Of a stretch of 64,000 nt of DNA, positions 34,253-44,990 are shown one piece after another. The stretch comes from Purpureocillium takamizusanense (Eukaryota > Ascomycota > Sordariomycetes > Hypocreales > Ophiocordycipitaceae). Numbering within the stretch: position 1 is the stretch's first letter; each line of letters starts with the position of its first letter. Location of the stretch: contig NC_063072.1 in assembly GCF_022605165.1 (NCBI RefSeq), positions 2,790,001-2,854,000 on the forward strand, read 5' to 3'. The notes below the pieces were generated by a model. The model did no database searches, had not been told where the DNA came from, and saw only the letters and a program-made list of their open reading frames with translations. A program made the translations under genes and the position numbers.

Positions 34253-35002
34253 GCTGTGGAGCCCGGGCTGTTGCTGGTGACCGCGGCCATAGTTGGGCAC
34301 CTTGGGCATCACCCCCCCCCTTGGCTATGTACACCGACAGGCGGGAACCGCGTAAAAGACCACCCAGAAACGGCTGGTGCGCATTTGACCCGGTGGCGGA
34401 CGGCCGTGCATGCGTTCTGTCTTTTGCCCCCTTTCTTTTTCTTCTTTGCATCTGGAATGGCGTTGTCATCTTATAGGGGTAGATGGGTTTGTTGGGCATC
34501 GCGGGCGGAGGTATCAATCAAGAATCGAGCATCGACGGACGGTCAAAAGTATGAAGCTCCCCTCGTGGGATGGGGGGAGGAAGACGACAGTCACGCACAC
34601 GCAAACACGGCGAATGAGATCAGCTATTTCCCTCCCAGTTTCTTCTTCTTTCCCTTGGCTGGCTATGGTTTTTTCTAGGCCCCATGTTTCTTTCTCTCAT
34701 AACCATACATACTTAATACAGGATGCGGGTGATGCTGGGCGCCTTCAGCCAAGTCTATTCGTCTGGTGAGACCTGACGAGGAACGAACCCGCGGCGGGGC
34801 CCTTGGTCGCCTCGCGGCGTGTACAGAGAGGTGGCGATGCGGCGATGCGGCGTGGTCAAAAGGCTGCGCGGCGGGGTATCATGTTACTCGCGCGTGCGTC
34901 GCGGCTCCTGTCTCGGCGGGCGGCAACAGGAAGAGGGTTCTCTGTGGGAGCCTAGAGAGTGATGGGGTGGTGGTGGGCGATAGGGGGTTGCGGCACGCTT
35001 CG
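34253..35002. other. Convergent intergenic region BET1/APC15
   Basis: A 0.75-kb stretch between two converging stop codons, holding both 3' flanks. CT-rich tracts and a C run at 34312-34320 are present. No gene seen. Confidence 0.6.
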
Positions 35003-36351
35003 TCACCCGTGCCGGGCACGCCGCCCCGCCGCGGGGCTGCTGTCCATGAAGCTGCTCTCGTCCTGGGAAAGCAGGGTGCTCAGGTCCATGCTCGTGCGCG
35101 GGCCGGCCAGACTCGCCCTTGCGGTGCGCAGAGTAGGCGACTGCGGAGGCCCGAGGGGCGCCGCCCGGGGCGCGAAGCCAATGTCCTGGCCGTCATCGTC
35201 ATTATCGTCGTCGTCGCCCTCATCATCGTCCTGGTCACCCACGTCCTCGTCCTCGTCATCGTCATCGTCATAGGGGCCCCCTCGACCGCCGCCGCCGCCG
35301 CTGCTGCTGCTAAGCTCCGCCTCAGAGTCGGTGTGCTCGTAGCCCCCGCTCTCTGCCTCGGGTATGTCGTCGTCCAGATCCGCGTCCATGCCGCCGTCGT
35401 TGGAGCCAGCAGCCAGATGGTGGTGGTGGTGGTGGTGCGCAAAGTCATCCTCGTCGAGCATGTGGCCGTGATCTCCCTCCTCCTCCTCGGGGTCCATCTC
35501 GTCCCCGACGTAGAGCTCGTCGGCGTCTGTGTCGCCGCGCACGAGGGCCTCTCGGAATGCGTCGTCGGCCATGCGCATGCGCGCCTCCATGAGATCGTTT
35601 TGCCTCTCCTCGCGCAGGGCCTCTTCGTCGGCGGCAACTGCCTCCTCGTCGACGCCTTCGTCGTCGTCGTCGTCTTCCTCTCCCTCTCCCTCGTCGTCGT
35701 CTTCTTCCCCGTTGTCGTCGTCGTCGTCGTCATCGCCACTGCCCATGCCAAAGTGGTCGTCGTCAGCGTCGGGGATGTCATCGTCTAGGTCCTGCGCGCC
35801 GTCGAGCTGCACGTCGTCCATCATGTTGTCCTCGGGCATGCTGCCCGCGGCCTCGGCCTCGGCGAGCTCCTGGGCCAGCTGCTCGCGGCGCAGGGCCTCC
35901 TGGTGCTCCTCCTGCTCGCGCTTCTCCTCGCGCATCTGGTGCAGCGTCTTGGGGACGCCGGGCGGCTTCAGCCAGGCGCTGCCAAAGTTCTGCACGTTGA
36001 GCCTCCGGCGGTGCATGTACTGCTCGTCGGCCGCGAGACGCGCCAGGGCGGTGCGCTCAATGACGTGGCCGCGAGCGCGCGCGTGATGGCCCCCAGCCGC
36101 CGGGTGGCCGTTGCTCGCATGGTTGTGCTGGTGGTTGGGGTGTTGATGGTGATGATGGTCGGCGTGATTGTGGACGCTGTAGGGCCCGTGGGCGGAAGGG
36201 ATCGGTGCACGCGACGACGTGTACCACAGAGAGTGCGACTGTATCGTTTGTGCGTCAGCGTCAGCGTCGTGGTCGTCGAGCAGGGCCCGCGCACGGCTTC
36301 CAGCGTGGTACTTACGTCTCGGGGCGTGAAGTCGGGCAGCGTCGCGAACAT
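35003..36351 (-). CDS. APC15: Anaphase-promoting complex subunit APC15/MND2 (423 aa, 2 exons)
   Basis: APC15 (yeast Mnd2) controls turnover of the mitotic checkpoint complex on the APC/C and restrains Ama1 in meiosis (family knowledge). Exon 1 is 36351-36316 (12 codons, MFATLPDFTPRD), exon 2 36238-35003; the 77-bp intron has GTAAGT and ATACAG. The junction restores the family start FTPRDSHSLWYTSSRAPIP. A second conserved block at about 74-138 reads RTALARLAADEQYMHRRRLN then VQNFGSAWLKPPGVPKTLHQ. A His/Asn-rich linker lies between the blocks. The remaining roughly 280 residues are extremely acidic with Asp/Glu runs, a His run and Gly/Ser runs, ending in a short Ser/Pro tail (SMDLSTLLSQDESSFMDSSP). 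The open frame also extends upstream of exon 2, but that translation lacks the conserved start. Confidence 0.9.
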
Positions 36352-37490
36352 GGCCGCGCGTTACGGTGCACCGCGACGCTTGTCGTGCTGAGCGCCAGTT
36401 AAGGAGCTTCGAGAAGGCGGCAGCGAGCGCGGCAGGGCGAGTCGTGGCCGGCAAGTCTTGGTCCGCTCGTTTGGAGGACGGGGAATCTGTGATGAACGCT
36501 CGAACGTAAACATGTACGAAGTTAGTAGTTACAGGTTAGCTACCGTAGTAGTACCTTACTGGGTCCCTCCAGGTCGGCTTTAGCGGCCCCAATGCGGCGG
36601 CTCTTGCCGCTCCCGCGCCTAACAGCCGCGAGCCAAGCCGCATCGGCGTGCTACATACGAAGTTCTACTATAACTAGAGGTACATACTTCGTACTGTAAG
36701 GGACTGTATCTACTACACCTTCCATAATGTGCACGAAGTAGGTACGAAGAGGTACCTTCAATCTACTAATACTACCGGTAGGTAGGTAGGTATACAGTAC
36801 AGTTTACTCATACATGACGCCCGGGATTGCACACGGCATCACACGATGGGGACCAAACCTACCTACCTAATAAGCGGCTTTTTGACACCAAGAAGGCCCG
36901 AAGGTGCTTGGGGCTCTGCACCTCCTACCTTGCCTCACTCAAAGCACGCATCGACATATACGCGACTGGCACAGCAGGTGACGGGTCAAAAATGCCTTAT
37001 TATTACGTACCACTCCAGGGACACTGCCCTCCAAAACCTGAACCGGCGTCGTCATCCAGCAGGCGACCACGTCAGCGATTTCTACGCGCGCGCCGCACCA
37101 TTGCCCGTTCCTCAGCCCGCGACTCTATCAGCCCTCACGTCTCTTGGATGCGAAGGAGCCGTTGGCGGCCCCTCCTGACGATAAGCTGGGACCGTCGTGG
37201 CTCCTGCGCCGGCTATGCTGCTACCTAATCGGCACCGGCAGGTCGGTGCGCGCCTCACGGGCGCCGGCTTCGACAGCAATTGTGTGTCGAACCGCGATAC
37301 TTATATGCCTCCCAATGTCTTCTTCTGGCGCGTCGTGGGCCACTCCAGCTTGTGTTTAAGACTCCGTGTCGGCCAGCTTCCTTCGGCTCCCATCCGTCGC
37401 CTTTACTGCCCTTTACGTGCATCCTCATCCTGCATTACAAGGAAGCACATCGTCTAATCACTTACTCTGCCTTGCCAAATCATCGACAAA
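36352..37490. other. Divergent promoter region APC15 / secreted protein gene
   Basis: A 1.1-kb spacer between divergent genes. The part from 36500 to 36810 is packed with short TAC/GTA elements (ACGAAGT, GGTACC, CTACTA, GTAGGTAGGTAGG). A TTATATG near 37300 is a possible TATA-like element for the secreted protein gene, although 190 bp from its ATG. No other gene seen. Confidence 0.55.
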
Positions 37491-38094
37491 ATGAAGGCCC
37501 AGCTTCTCCTCCCTCTCTCCCTCTCTCCAGTCGTCTTTGCCGCTGGCCCCTCCGACGCGTCGAAGTATGCGGCGTATGCCAAGCTTATCAAAGGTTCAAT
37601 CCGTACAGAAGTTCTACGGCAGCCTATCACTGGGGTACACACAGTCCTCGAGACACACACAGAGCGAGCAAGTACTAATCTCGTCCTCACCAACAGATAT
37701 GCAAACCCGGTAAAGTGAGATCTGTCTGTGCCATTCCATGGTCCCAGGTCCAGGAATCCGATCACAAGGGGGGGGAGCAGGTGCCTATCCCGTGCAAGGA
37801 CGAGGTGAGTGCCCACCTCCTCCTGTCAATATGAGAAACACCAGACGGTACCGGCGCTGACGTTCTCAGGGTCAGAAATGCGTCAAGGGCAGCGCTTGCA
37901 CCGTGACGTTCACGGTCACAAGTGGTAAGGAGCTCGCCCAAACCAGAGCCGACTGCCCAGCTACAGCTGCAGGCGATACAGGCCATGGCAACGATGCAGG
38001 CCAGGGCAACAATGCAGGCCAGGGCACCAATGCAGGCCATGGCAACAATGCAGGCCATGGCACTAATACAGGCCATGGCCAGTCTCACGCCTAA
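37491..38094 (+). CDS. Small secreted cysteine protein with hexapeptide repeat tail (158 aa, 3 exons)
   Basis: I do not recognise a family. Exon 1 is 37491-37634, exon 2 37697-37804, exon 3 37870-38094, all in phase 0. Intron 1 (62 bp) has GTACAC, branch TACTAAT and AACAG; intron 2 (65 bp) has a perfect GTGAGT, branch CTGAC and CTCAG. The ATG context (ACAAAATGA) is good. A signal peptide (MKAQLLLPLSLSPVVFA, cleavage near residue 17-18) precedes a short helix-like segment and a core with six cysteines (ICKPGK, SVCAIP, IPCKDE, QKCVKG, SACTVT, ADCPAT). The tail repeats a hexapeptide of type A-G-[HQ]-G-[NT]-N five times, encoded by an 18-bp tandem repeat. It ends GHGQSHA. The six cysteines could form three disulphides. 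A secreted effector, wall protein or metal-binding peptide are all possible. The end of exon 1 is the weakest junction. Confidence 0.6.
37978..38082 (+). repeat. 18-bp tandem repeat coding the secreted protein's tail
   Basis: Five full units (37978-37995, 37996-38013, 38014-38031, 38032-38049, 38050-38067) and one partial unit share the pattern RCAGGCCAKGGCAMCRAT. The length is a multiple of three, so copy number changes keep the frame. The repeats encode A/T-G-H/Q-G-N/T-D/N. Confidence 0.9.
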
Positions 38095-38800
38095 GACAAC
38101 ATTGAGAACATGGAAGCATCTCCGAAGTAACGGGGCAAGAAAGGGTGCGTGGGAAACGAAGCGTGCTCAATAGTGGTTGTTGGGCGGGGTTCACGGCATC
38201 TCTCACTTCACACGTCACGGCGCGGTCTTACGACTACTCCTATTGCGTACCTATCGTTCAAGTCAGCAATGGAAAAATTGTGATGTAGCTATACCGCAGG
38301 CTTTGGCGCCATTTGAAACCGAACAGCAGAAATGGTCACATCGGGTAGTGGCGTTTTGAACCGTATGTAGTGCCTACGGAGTACTTTCGTTGCATGCGAC
38401 ACGGTCCGACATCGTGGCATGAAGGATCCCCGTCCATCCATGTACGTACAAGAACCCGGACTTCAAGTCGTGCCCATCGCAGGTCTGGGTTCCGGACATT
38501 CGACCATGTTTCCGCTGCGGCAGTCGCCTTGGCCTGGAACGAAATTTGTTCGGCACCGCGTGCACTGGTAGCACCGGGCTCCAATGGATCGGGGAATCAC
38601 AACCCTGGCCAGGGTCATCATCGCAGCCCGACATCGCAAAATTGCGTATCGTTCCTGGCCGGTAGCGTTGTTTATTAGGCCGCTCATTCTGGATTTGGAA
38701 CAAGATCCCCCTCCATGGTCCCGTCTACAGCTCGAACGAGGTCTAGTATAACAATACAACAACAATAGCAACATAGGCAATTATGGTCGTTGTGAAAACC

Positions 38801-38836
38801 GTACTTCGTATATACTTCGTACGAAGTACTTCGTAC
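38801..38836. repeat. Nested palindromes of the TACTTCGTA/TACGAAGTA type
   Basis: Within 36 bp the element GTACTTCGTA occurs three times, the middle one followed by its reverse complement (TACTTCGTACGAAGTA is a perfect palindrome at about 38813-38828). The same short element recurs elsewhere in non-coding parts of the window. Confidence 0.85.
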
Positions 38837-40060
38837 TGATGAATGCAATATACGTTTAACTTACCCTACAGTATCCACTCGCACAAAATACCCGCATCGC
38901 CCAGCTCCTCGCCCTCCGAACAGGGCCTTGCGTTAGTAGACACTTGACCAACCAGTATACTGTACACGTAGCGAATACGAATTCAAAAAGGTGTGCTCAT
39001 CAGTCTGCCTCTTGCCCTCGCCGCCAAGTCCCAAGTCAGACCTGCAAGGGGAAATGAGCATGAGCACGGGAAACCCATCCCCACAACATGGCTCGGGGGT
39101 TTTCGGGACGGGCTGTCTCAAGTCGTCTGGCAGTGCGAGCCAGAGAATTGGTGCAAACGGGGGCTATTATAGGCGACAGAGTGTCAGCTTCGTGCGAGAG
39201 CACCATTTATGGATTCAACCTTTTTATTTTGTTTTCCACCCAAGAGCGAGAAAATCGATTGATTTCCGTTTCGGAGCAGCCGCAGAGGATCCTCGCTGCA
39301 GATCTGTCATCCAATGTCTGGCTGCATACACATAAAACGCACGTAGGCACGCGTCTCGACAGCCGAGTGTAACGCCAAAGTATATAGGACCGCACCGGGC
39401 AAAAGTTACTCATCATCAGGCGAGGAGCAGCTGGCAACGGGCAGGGTCAAGTCTGCCGGGATTTCCCGCCCGCTTGAGACTCCATCAACCTACCTGGTGT
39501 CGTCGGCCCCTCATTATTCAGTGCTAGTACTGCTGCTACGTGGTAGTTTTAGTAGTGACCGCAAGTCTCATCGCTTCGGCCGACCTCGGCCGGCCCATCG
39601 GCTCCCCCCTGCGAGGTGAGGTCGTTCGCCCCCCGGGGCTAGCTTGCGGACCACCGTGACTGGATGTTACCACGGACGGAGAGAGACATTTCTAATAGAG
39701 GCCCGCGATTTGCGGCCGTCTTGTCCTTGACCCCATCGAAAGGGGGTCTGCGTGCCGGCCAGGTTTCGCCGTGTCGCTGGGTTGGCCTTTTTTTTTTTGG
39801 GGAGGCACGGAGAGGGGGGGGTTCGAGGAGCCGTGTTCGCTTCGTCAACTCGACTCGATGACGGAGCCGCGATTTTGACTGTGTACGGCGCGAACCATTT
39901 TGTCGGATTCCCAATGCGGATGCGGATGTCACCACGGTCCAGGCCAACGGATGTACATACAGTACGAAGTACGTTCCTTTGAACGTACAATTCCGCCGCC
40001 CTTGCTACTACCTAGGTACTAACGTTAGTCTGGCGTGGGCCATGACGTCTTGTCAGAAGG

Positions 40061-40090
40061 GACAGCAGCAGCAGCAGCAGCAGCAGCAGG
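40061..40090. repeat. (CAG)n trinucleotide repeat
   Basis: About nine CAG units in the gene-free stretch. No surrounding reading frame looks protein-like. Confidence 0.85.
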
Positions 40091-41732
40091 ACCAGGCAAG
40101 CAAATAAGCGAGCGAGTGCCGCCGAGCGCGGAGCCACGGAGTGTCTCGCATCAGAAAATCTCCATCGCCCAGAAATGCGGCGCCCCCTGCAGTACGTACA
40201 TACGTACAGCATGTTGCACGTACAAGGTAGGAGGTTCCCCTCCCGCGGCGAGATTGCCAGGCGGCCACGAGCCACTACGAGGTTAGTGGTGAGATGCAGC
40301 GCAGCAAACGGGCCGGACTGTGACGTCTGGCGCGAGATAAGCATCTAGCGTCGCCGACTCTCGTCATGATTGGTCCGCGCCGCCAGTTTTCTGGTGTCGA
40401 ATCTTTTGACAAAGGACAAGAACACTTTGCTCTCAATCACTCACTTTCACTCACTCATCACCCAGGCAGGCACGCACTGGTGCAATCAATGCCCGACGCC
40501 TGGAAACAACAACAGCAGCCAGCCAGCCAGCCAGCCACCCTCACCCACCTCCATTACCCAAACGGCTGGTTTCGCAGGCTCGTTGCCGCGCTGTGCGACC
40601 GTGGCCATGTTGCCGCACGTGCCATTGGCCCGTCTCGCGTCCGACATCGTGTCACCTTCTTGTCTCCTACCTAGATTGATTCGCGCTTTCGGGTTCCGCA
40701 GAGTCCGCGAGCGTCTGGTTCCCTGACAGGCCCGATGCCGCAAACGCTTATTCTGTTTGTTGGTGTCTCGCCATCACCTGCGAGGATGCGAGGGTGCTTC
40801 TCGCAACTCGTCCTCGCTCCGCTGTCCATCAATGCTCGTGGGATTCAGTGGAAGGCCGGCCGTTCCACCCCCACATTCGCCAGGCATCAGCTCTCGTGTC
40901 TCTCGGTCCGTCCTGGGCAGCATCAACGTACTGTACTCTAGCAAGACTGGCAAATGGGATCGAAAAGAAATACATACAACCACATCTGTTGACTTGCGCG
41001 CCGTCAGTCACCCCGCCCGCGCCCGCCACGGTGACGACACCGACCCGGGGGCCCCTGCAAGGGTCCTCGTCCAAAGCGGCACCCATCTCTCTCAGGGTCG
41101 ACCAGCCGGGCGCGACATCGGCGCGCAAGGCTTGGAAATACGCCGTGCTGATTGGTAGCAGAGCTCCAAGCTCTGGCCACCCTAGCCCCCTCCCCAAGCC
41201 CAAGTCAGGGCCAGTCTGCCAGTTTAACGTTTCCTTGTGTCTCGGTGGCGCGTTCCACCACTCCAGACGGGCTGGCCAGATCCTTGCAGCGAGGGTGTGT
41301 GGGGTCCTGCTCCCGGATTCGGCCTGTCTGGCGCCAGATTTCTCTTACACAACTCTTGTAGCAACCTCTTTTTCTGCCGTGGTGATACTGCAGATAGGTA
41401 TTAGCGACCCCTAGGTCCGACAATGCGGCGGAGGCGGCAACAATGGACGAGACGAGACCGGAGGCGCTATGTGAGTGCCTCGGGCCTCTCGGGCACAACA
41501 GCGAGGCTATTTCCCTGCCGCGAGATGGACGAGGGGCACGACCAAGAGGATACGTAGCCGCTCCGTAATTGCGCGCCGTCAAGACGAGGCTGTGGACGAT
41601 GGTCCCCGCCAGCTCGCCGCCCGCCCGCCCGCCCGCCTGAGGACGTGGAGCTTTCGCATGGCCTGAGCTCGTACGTCGCCCGCCCAGACGGACCCCCCCC
41701 CCCCCGTCCAGCGTCCGGGGTAGATTTCCTGA

Positions 41733-41832
41733 GGGTAATCAGAGGGTAATTTTGGGGTTTTGAGGGGGTAATGGGGACGTTTTGTAGGGGTAATGAAGCA
41801 GTTTTGAGGGGGTAATTCGGGGGTAATGGGAA
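41733..41832. repeat. G-rich minisatellite with an 11-bp period
   Basis: The word GGGTAAT starts at 41733, 41744, 41766, 41788, 41810 and 41821, so the spacings are 11, 22, 22, 22 and 11. The in-between 11-mers read like GGGTTTTGAGG, ACGTTTTGTAG and CAGTTTTGAGG. The array is therefore about nine 11-bp units with a 22-bp higher-order pattern. Neither 11 nor 22 is a multiple of three, so it is unlikely to be coding. Confidence 0.85.
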
Positions 41833-42665
41833 CTCCAAGGAGCCACCAAATAGGCAAGAAATGGCGTCCAAGGCCCGGCATTCACCTGCCCATTACGTAC
41901 GGAGCTCCAGATATCTGAAAGATCTCGGCATCTGGCGATGGTGCTACAACACTGCATCTCCCAGAAGGGAATTGTTGAGTTCAAGAGTCCCATCCGGCCG
42001 GCGGTCTGGTAAAGTCGACGGTTTCGTGCCCCAACAGAGCGCTGGACTGCATGTGGAGATCGATTATTTTTTTTGTTTCTTCGGGCGAGGCTGCATCAAC
42101 GGGGGGTTTGCGACGAGGTGGGGAGGGGGAGGGGGGGGGGGGGGGATTGGACGGTTCATTGTCGCATGCGGCATCGGCGGCGGGCTGAGAGGCAGCGAAA
42201 GGCTGATGAGAGCACCAGGCAGACGCTGGCCGTCTCGCTCATCCCTCCGCATCGGAACGGTAATATAATACGGTGGCTGCGCTGAAGCAGGCAGTCGGAC
42301 GGGACAATTGCTCGACTGCGGCGTTTTCTGACATGTGCTTCGAAGGGGGGTGTGGGCGCCGCCTGGGAAGAAGTGGATGCGTTGATGATGCTGGGGCGCC
42401 GGTCGGTGCCATGCCATTGCTCGCGGCGCGCCAACCCACGCCAGCGAGCGAGTGAGCGGCAGGCGAGCCAGGGCCGAGGAGAAGGGGACGTCAGCCAGCC
42501 AGCCAGCCAGCCATATGGATTCCGTAGGGCCGTCGTCGCCTCAAATCTCACGCTGATGATCCCGGCTTCCCCACCGGGTCGGTCGCAGCTAGCACAGACC
42601 CCGGCAACACAAATAGCCGCTCGTGGGGGCAAGACACGTCGTCGTTCGATAGCAACTGCTGCTTT

Positions 42666-42684
42666 TGTGTGTGTGTGTGTGTGC
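42666..42684. repeat. (GT)n microsatellite
   Basis: An alternating GT run, followed by more GTGTGCGT-type sequence to about 42730. Confidence 0.85.
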
Positions 42685-44027
42685 GTAGGCATGTAGGTAC
42701 GTGTGTGCGTGCGTGCGTGGGTGTGTGTGTCCGTCTGGTCCTGCCGGGGCTTCTCTCCTTCCATGGCTTGGCAGGGCCGGCCGCGGTGACTTTTGGAGAC
42801 GGACGAGTGGGCTGGACTCGACTCGACTCGACTCGAGCGATGGCGGGTGGTGCGAGCCGAGGGCTGCTGCCAGGGGGTCCATCCAGCGCAGGCAGGGCGA
42901 GGCCGGAGAGTCGTTCCATGCCGCCAGTGAATGAGTGATGAATATGTCCTGTACCTGTTCCATCCTATCCCATCCCATCCCATCCGTCCGTCCGTCCGTC
43001 CAGCCATCCCCCCCATCCATCCCCTTTCGCAATAAAAGGCGAGACTCCTCGCCTCCCACCCTCCTCTTCCTCTTGACCGGACTTTCTCTCCTTTGGATCT
43101 CTTGCTCTCTTGCTATTTTGCCCTGCAGCGAGCCGCCTGGAAACCCATCATCGTCTTGTCAAGTCGTGCAAACCAAAATCACCCACCTGGTAAGTCGCTG
43201 AGCATGATTAATAAAAAAAAAAGAATATTTCCTGTCTGCACCATGCGTGTTGCGTTTCCCTCTGCCTTGTTTGCATTCGCCGCCGACCCGGACTGCGACA
43301 ATGGAGGTTTATCTCGTGGGCTCTGCTGCCGTCGCTATTCCCCCCGGAACGGAGATGCTGAGGCTGGGCGGCTGTCGGACGTTGTTGCGGGCAGGGGGGG
43401 TCTGCCGGCGCGCTCGAGGACAATGGCTGGCGAACCGGCAAAGGACACGACAACGAATTCACGGCTCGGACGACATTTAGCTGGCCGTCACGGACAAAGA
43501 ATGCGATGAAGCGAAAATATCCCTTGCAGTTCAGAAAATCCAGGCAACTCCAGGCAGACCAGACGAGGCAGCAATCACCTTGCGGCGTTGCACCACCACG
43601 GCGGCGCGCGAGGCGGCGGACGAGGCCTTGCCGCCACGCCACACCACCCGCACAGCCCAAAAAGACGACGCCCAAAGGGCCACAAAAGCATGTGCTCGGT
43701 GGCACCTGCGTCCCCGGTGCCGGCGCCGCTCATGCAGCGGCCCATGCCATCCATGCCCATGTCCATGTCCATGCCCATGCCCATGCCCATCAGCAGCGGC
43801 AGGGTTGGCGGGGTTCCATGCGCCTCAATCGCAGCCGCCGCCATTCGCCGGCGGGGCCTGGCCCTCGCGCGGCGCATCGGGCGGACCAGACACCACCGGA
43901 CACCCAACGCAGCATGACGCAGATGCCCGCTGTCATTGCCAGATGCGACCATGCCGCGGCTGGGGGCCTTGATCCTATTCGACACGCTTATGCAGGGCTC
44001 ACCAAGGCTGCCACTGCCGCCTGGGCG

Positions 44028-44063
44028 CACTGCACTGCACCTGCACTGCACTGCACTGCACTA
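44028..44063. repeat. (TGCAC)n pentanucleotide repeat
   Basis: About seven copies of TGCAC (one with an inserted base) lie about 0.95 kb upstream of the GLT1 ATG. Confidence 0.85.
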
Positions 44064-44618
44064 CACTTGGCACGCGAGACACAACCATCTGCCAGTCGAG
44101 AGAACCACGCTGGCGAGTGTGCGCGTTCGACACGCCGAACAAGTCGTCTCCCGCTGCAGATCCCTCGAGCCTCGGTCCTGCGCCGGTAGCGGGCATGGGA
44201 TGGGCAGCGAGAGTTCGATGAGCTTGAGTCGTGCGCAACGTGGGACCGTCGCAGGATGAGAGCCAATCTTGTCGGCGGGATTGTCATCCGGCAGTGGGTG
44301 GACAAAAAAAAAAGGACAAGAATTCCGCTTGCTTCCACCACCTTGCTGCGGCCGCACAACGGGACGCTCCACGAATGGCACTGGGCAGCTTCACTGGGAC
44401 TTTCATGGATCGCGTCGCCAAGCGGACACGCATTGATTGCCCCATGGCAGCCACGATACTCGGTGCCTCAAGGACTTTCTTGCAGACCACGTTGCTCAGG
44501 TCACCCGATGGGGCGAGCTGTAGCGGCGCTGAAGCCGCTTTTTTTGTCCCCCCCCAGGCAGCCCTCCAGGACGCTGAAAGGGAAATCCACCCCACCAGCC
44601 CGCTAGTTCCGTCTGCAG

Positions 44619-44652
44619 CGATAAAGCATACCGACAGCGCCCACGCCGATAG
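44619..44652 (+). promoter_or_regulatory. Paired GATA motifs upstream of GLT1
   Basis: CGATAA at 44619-44624 and CGATAG at 44647-44652 both fit HGATAR, the binding site of AreA/NIT2 nitrogen regulators (established knowledge). They lie 28 bp apart, about 340-370 bp before the GLT1 ATG. Binding is inference; the motif is short and occurs by chance. Confidence 0.3.
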
Positions 44653-44990
44653 CAGCAGAGCCTGGAGATTTTTACTTTACGCCGCCGTTCCTTGGCCCTT
44701 CCTCCTCCTCTTCCCCCCTCTTCTTTTCCCTCACCTGCGCCAGCAGTTTTCAGTCGCACGCATTGCCTCCAAGAGCATTGAATATCCGACAATCCTCGCT
44801 TCCAGAGCTGACCGTCCTCGCGTGCACAGACAATCAGTTCCAGAGCAGCCCTCGGCGCTGCTCTCACCCCGATCCTCAGTCCGCTAGCTCCAGCACTGGC
44901 CAACAGGGCGTCCAGTGCCTGCCGCCGACCCCCCTAACGAACGCCCCCCCGGTCCTCCAGGTGGTGCCCCCCGCGAAAGTCTCGCCTAGC

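Larger units (their letters stand above)
38095..44990. other. Long gene-free stretch upstream of GLT1
   Basis: About 6.9 kb in which I can build no convincing gene on either strand. It holds the palindromic cluster at 38801-38836, CAG repeats (40061-40090), the 11-bp-period minisatellite (41733-41832), a GT repeat (42666-42684), ACTCG repeats (about 42816-42837), CATCC/GTCC repeats (42964-43000), ATGCCC hexamers (43741-43790) and TGCAC pentamers (44028-44063). The last kilobase should carry the GLT1 promoter. Confidence 0.5.

Noticed and set aside
34775..34805. tRNA-like GGTTCGTTCC on the minus strand
   Set aside because: The flanks do not fold into a cloverleaf and the stem pairing is broken.
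43243..43480. Possible signal-peptide start MRVAFPSALFAFA in the gene-free region
   Set aside because: The following translation is Arg/Gly-rich and I found no convincing introns or stop context. A CT-rich leader-like stretch and a GTAAGT at 43190 precede it, so it could be revisited with transcript data.
44763..44990. Upstream in-frame extension of GLT1
   Set aside because: It would start at TTG, and no ATG occurs before 44991. GOGAT propeptides are short, so 44991 is the natural start.
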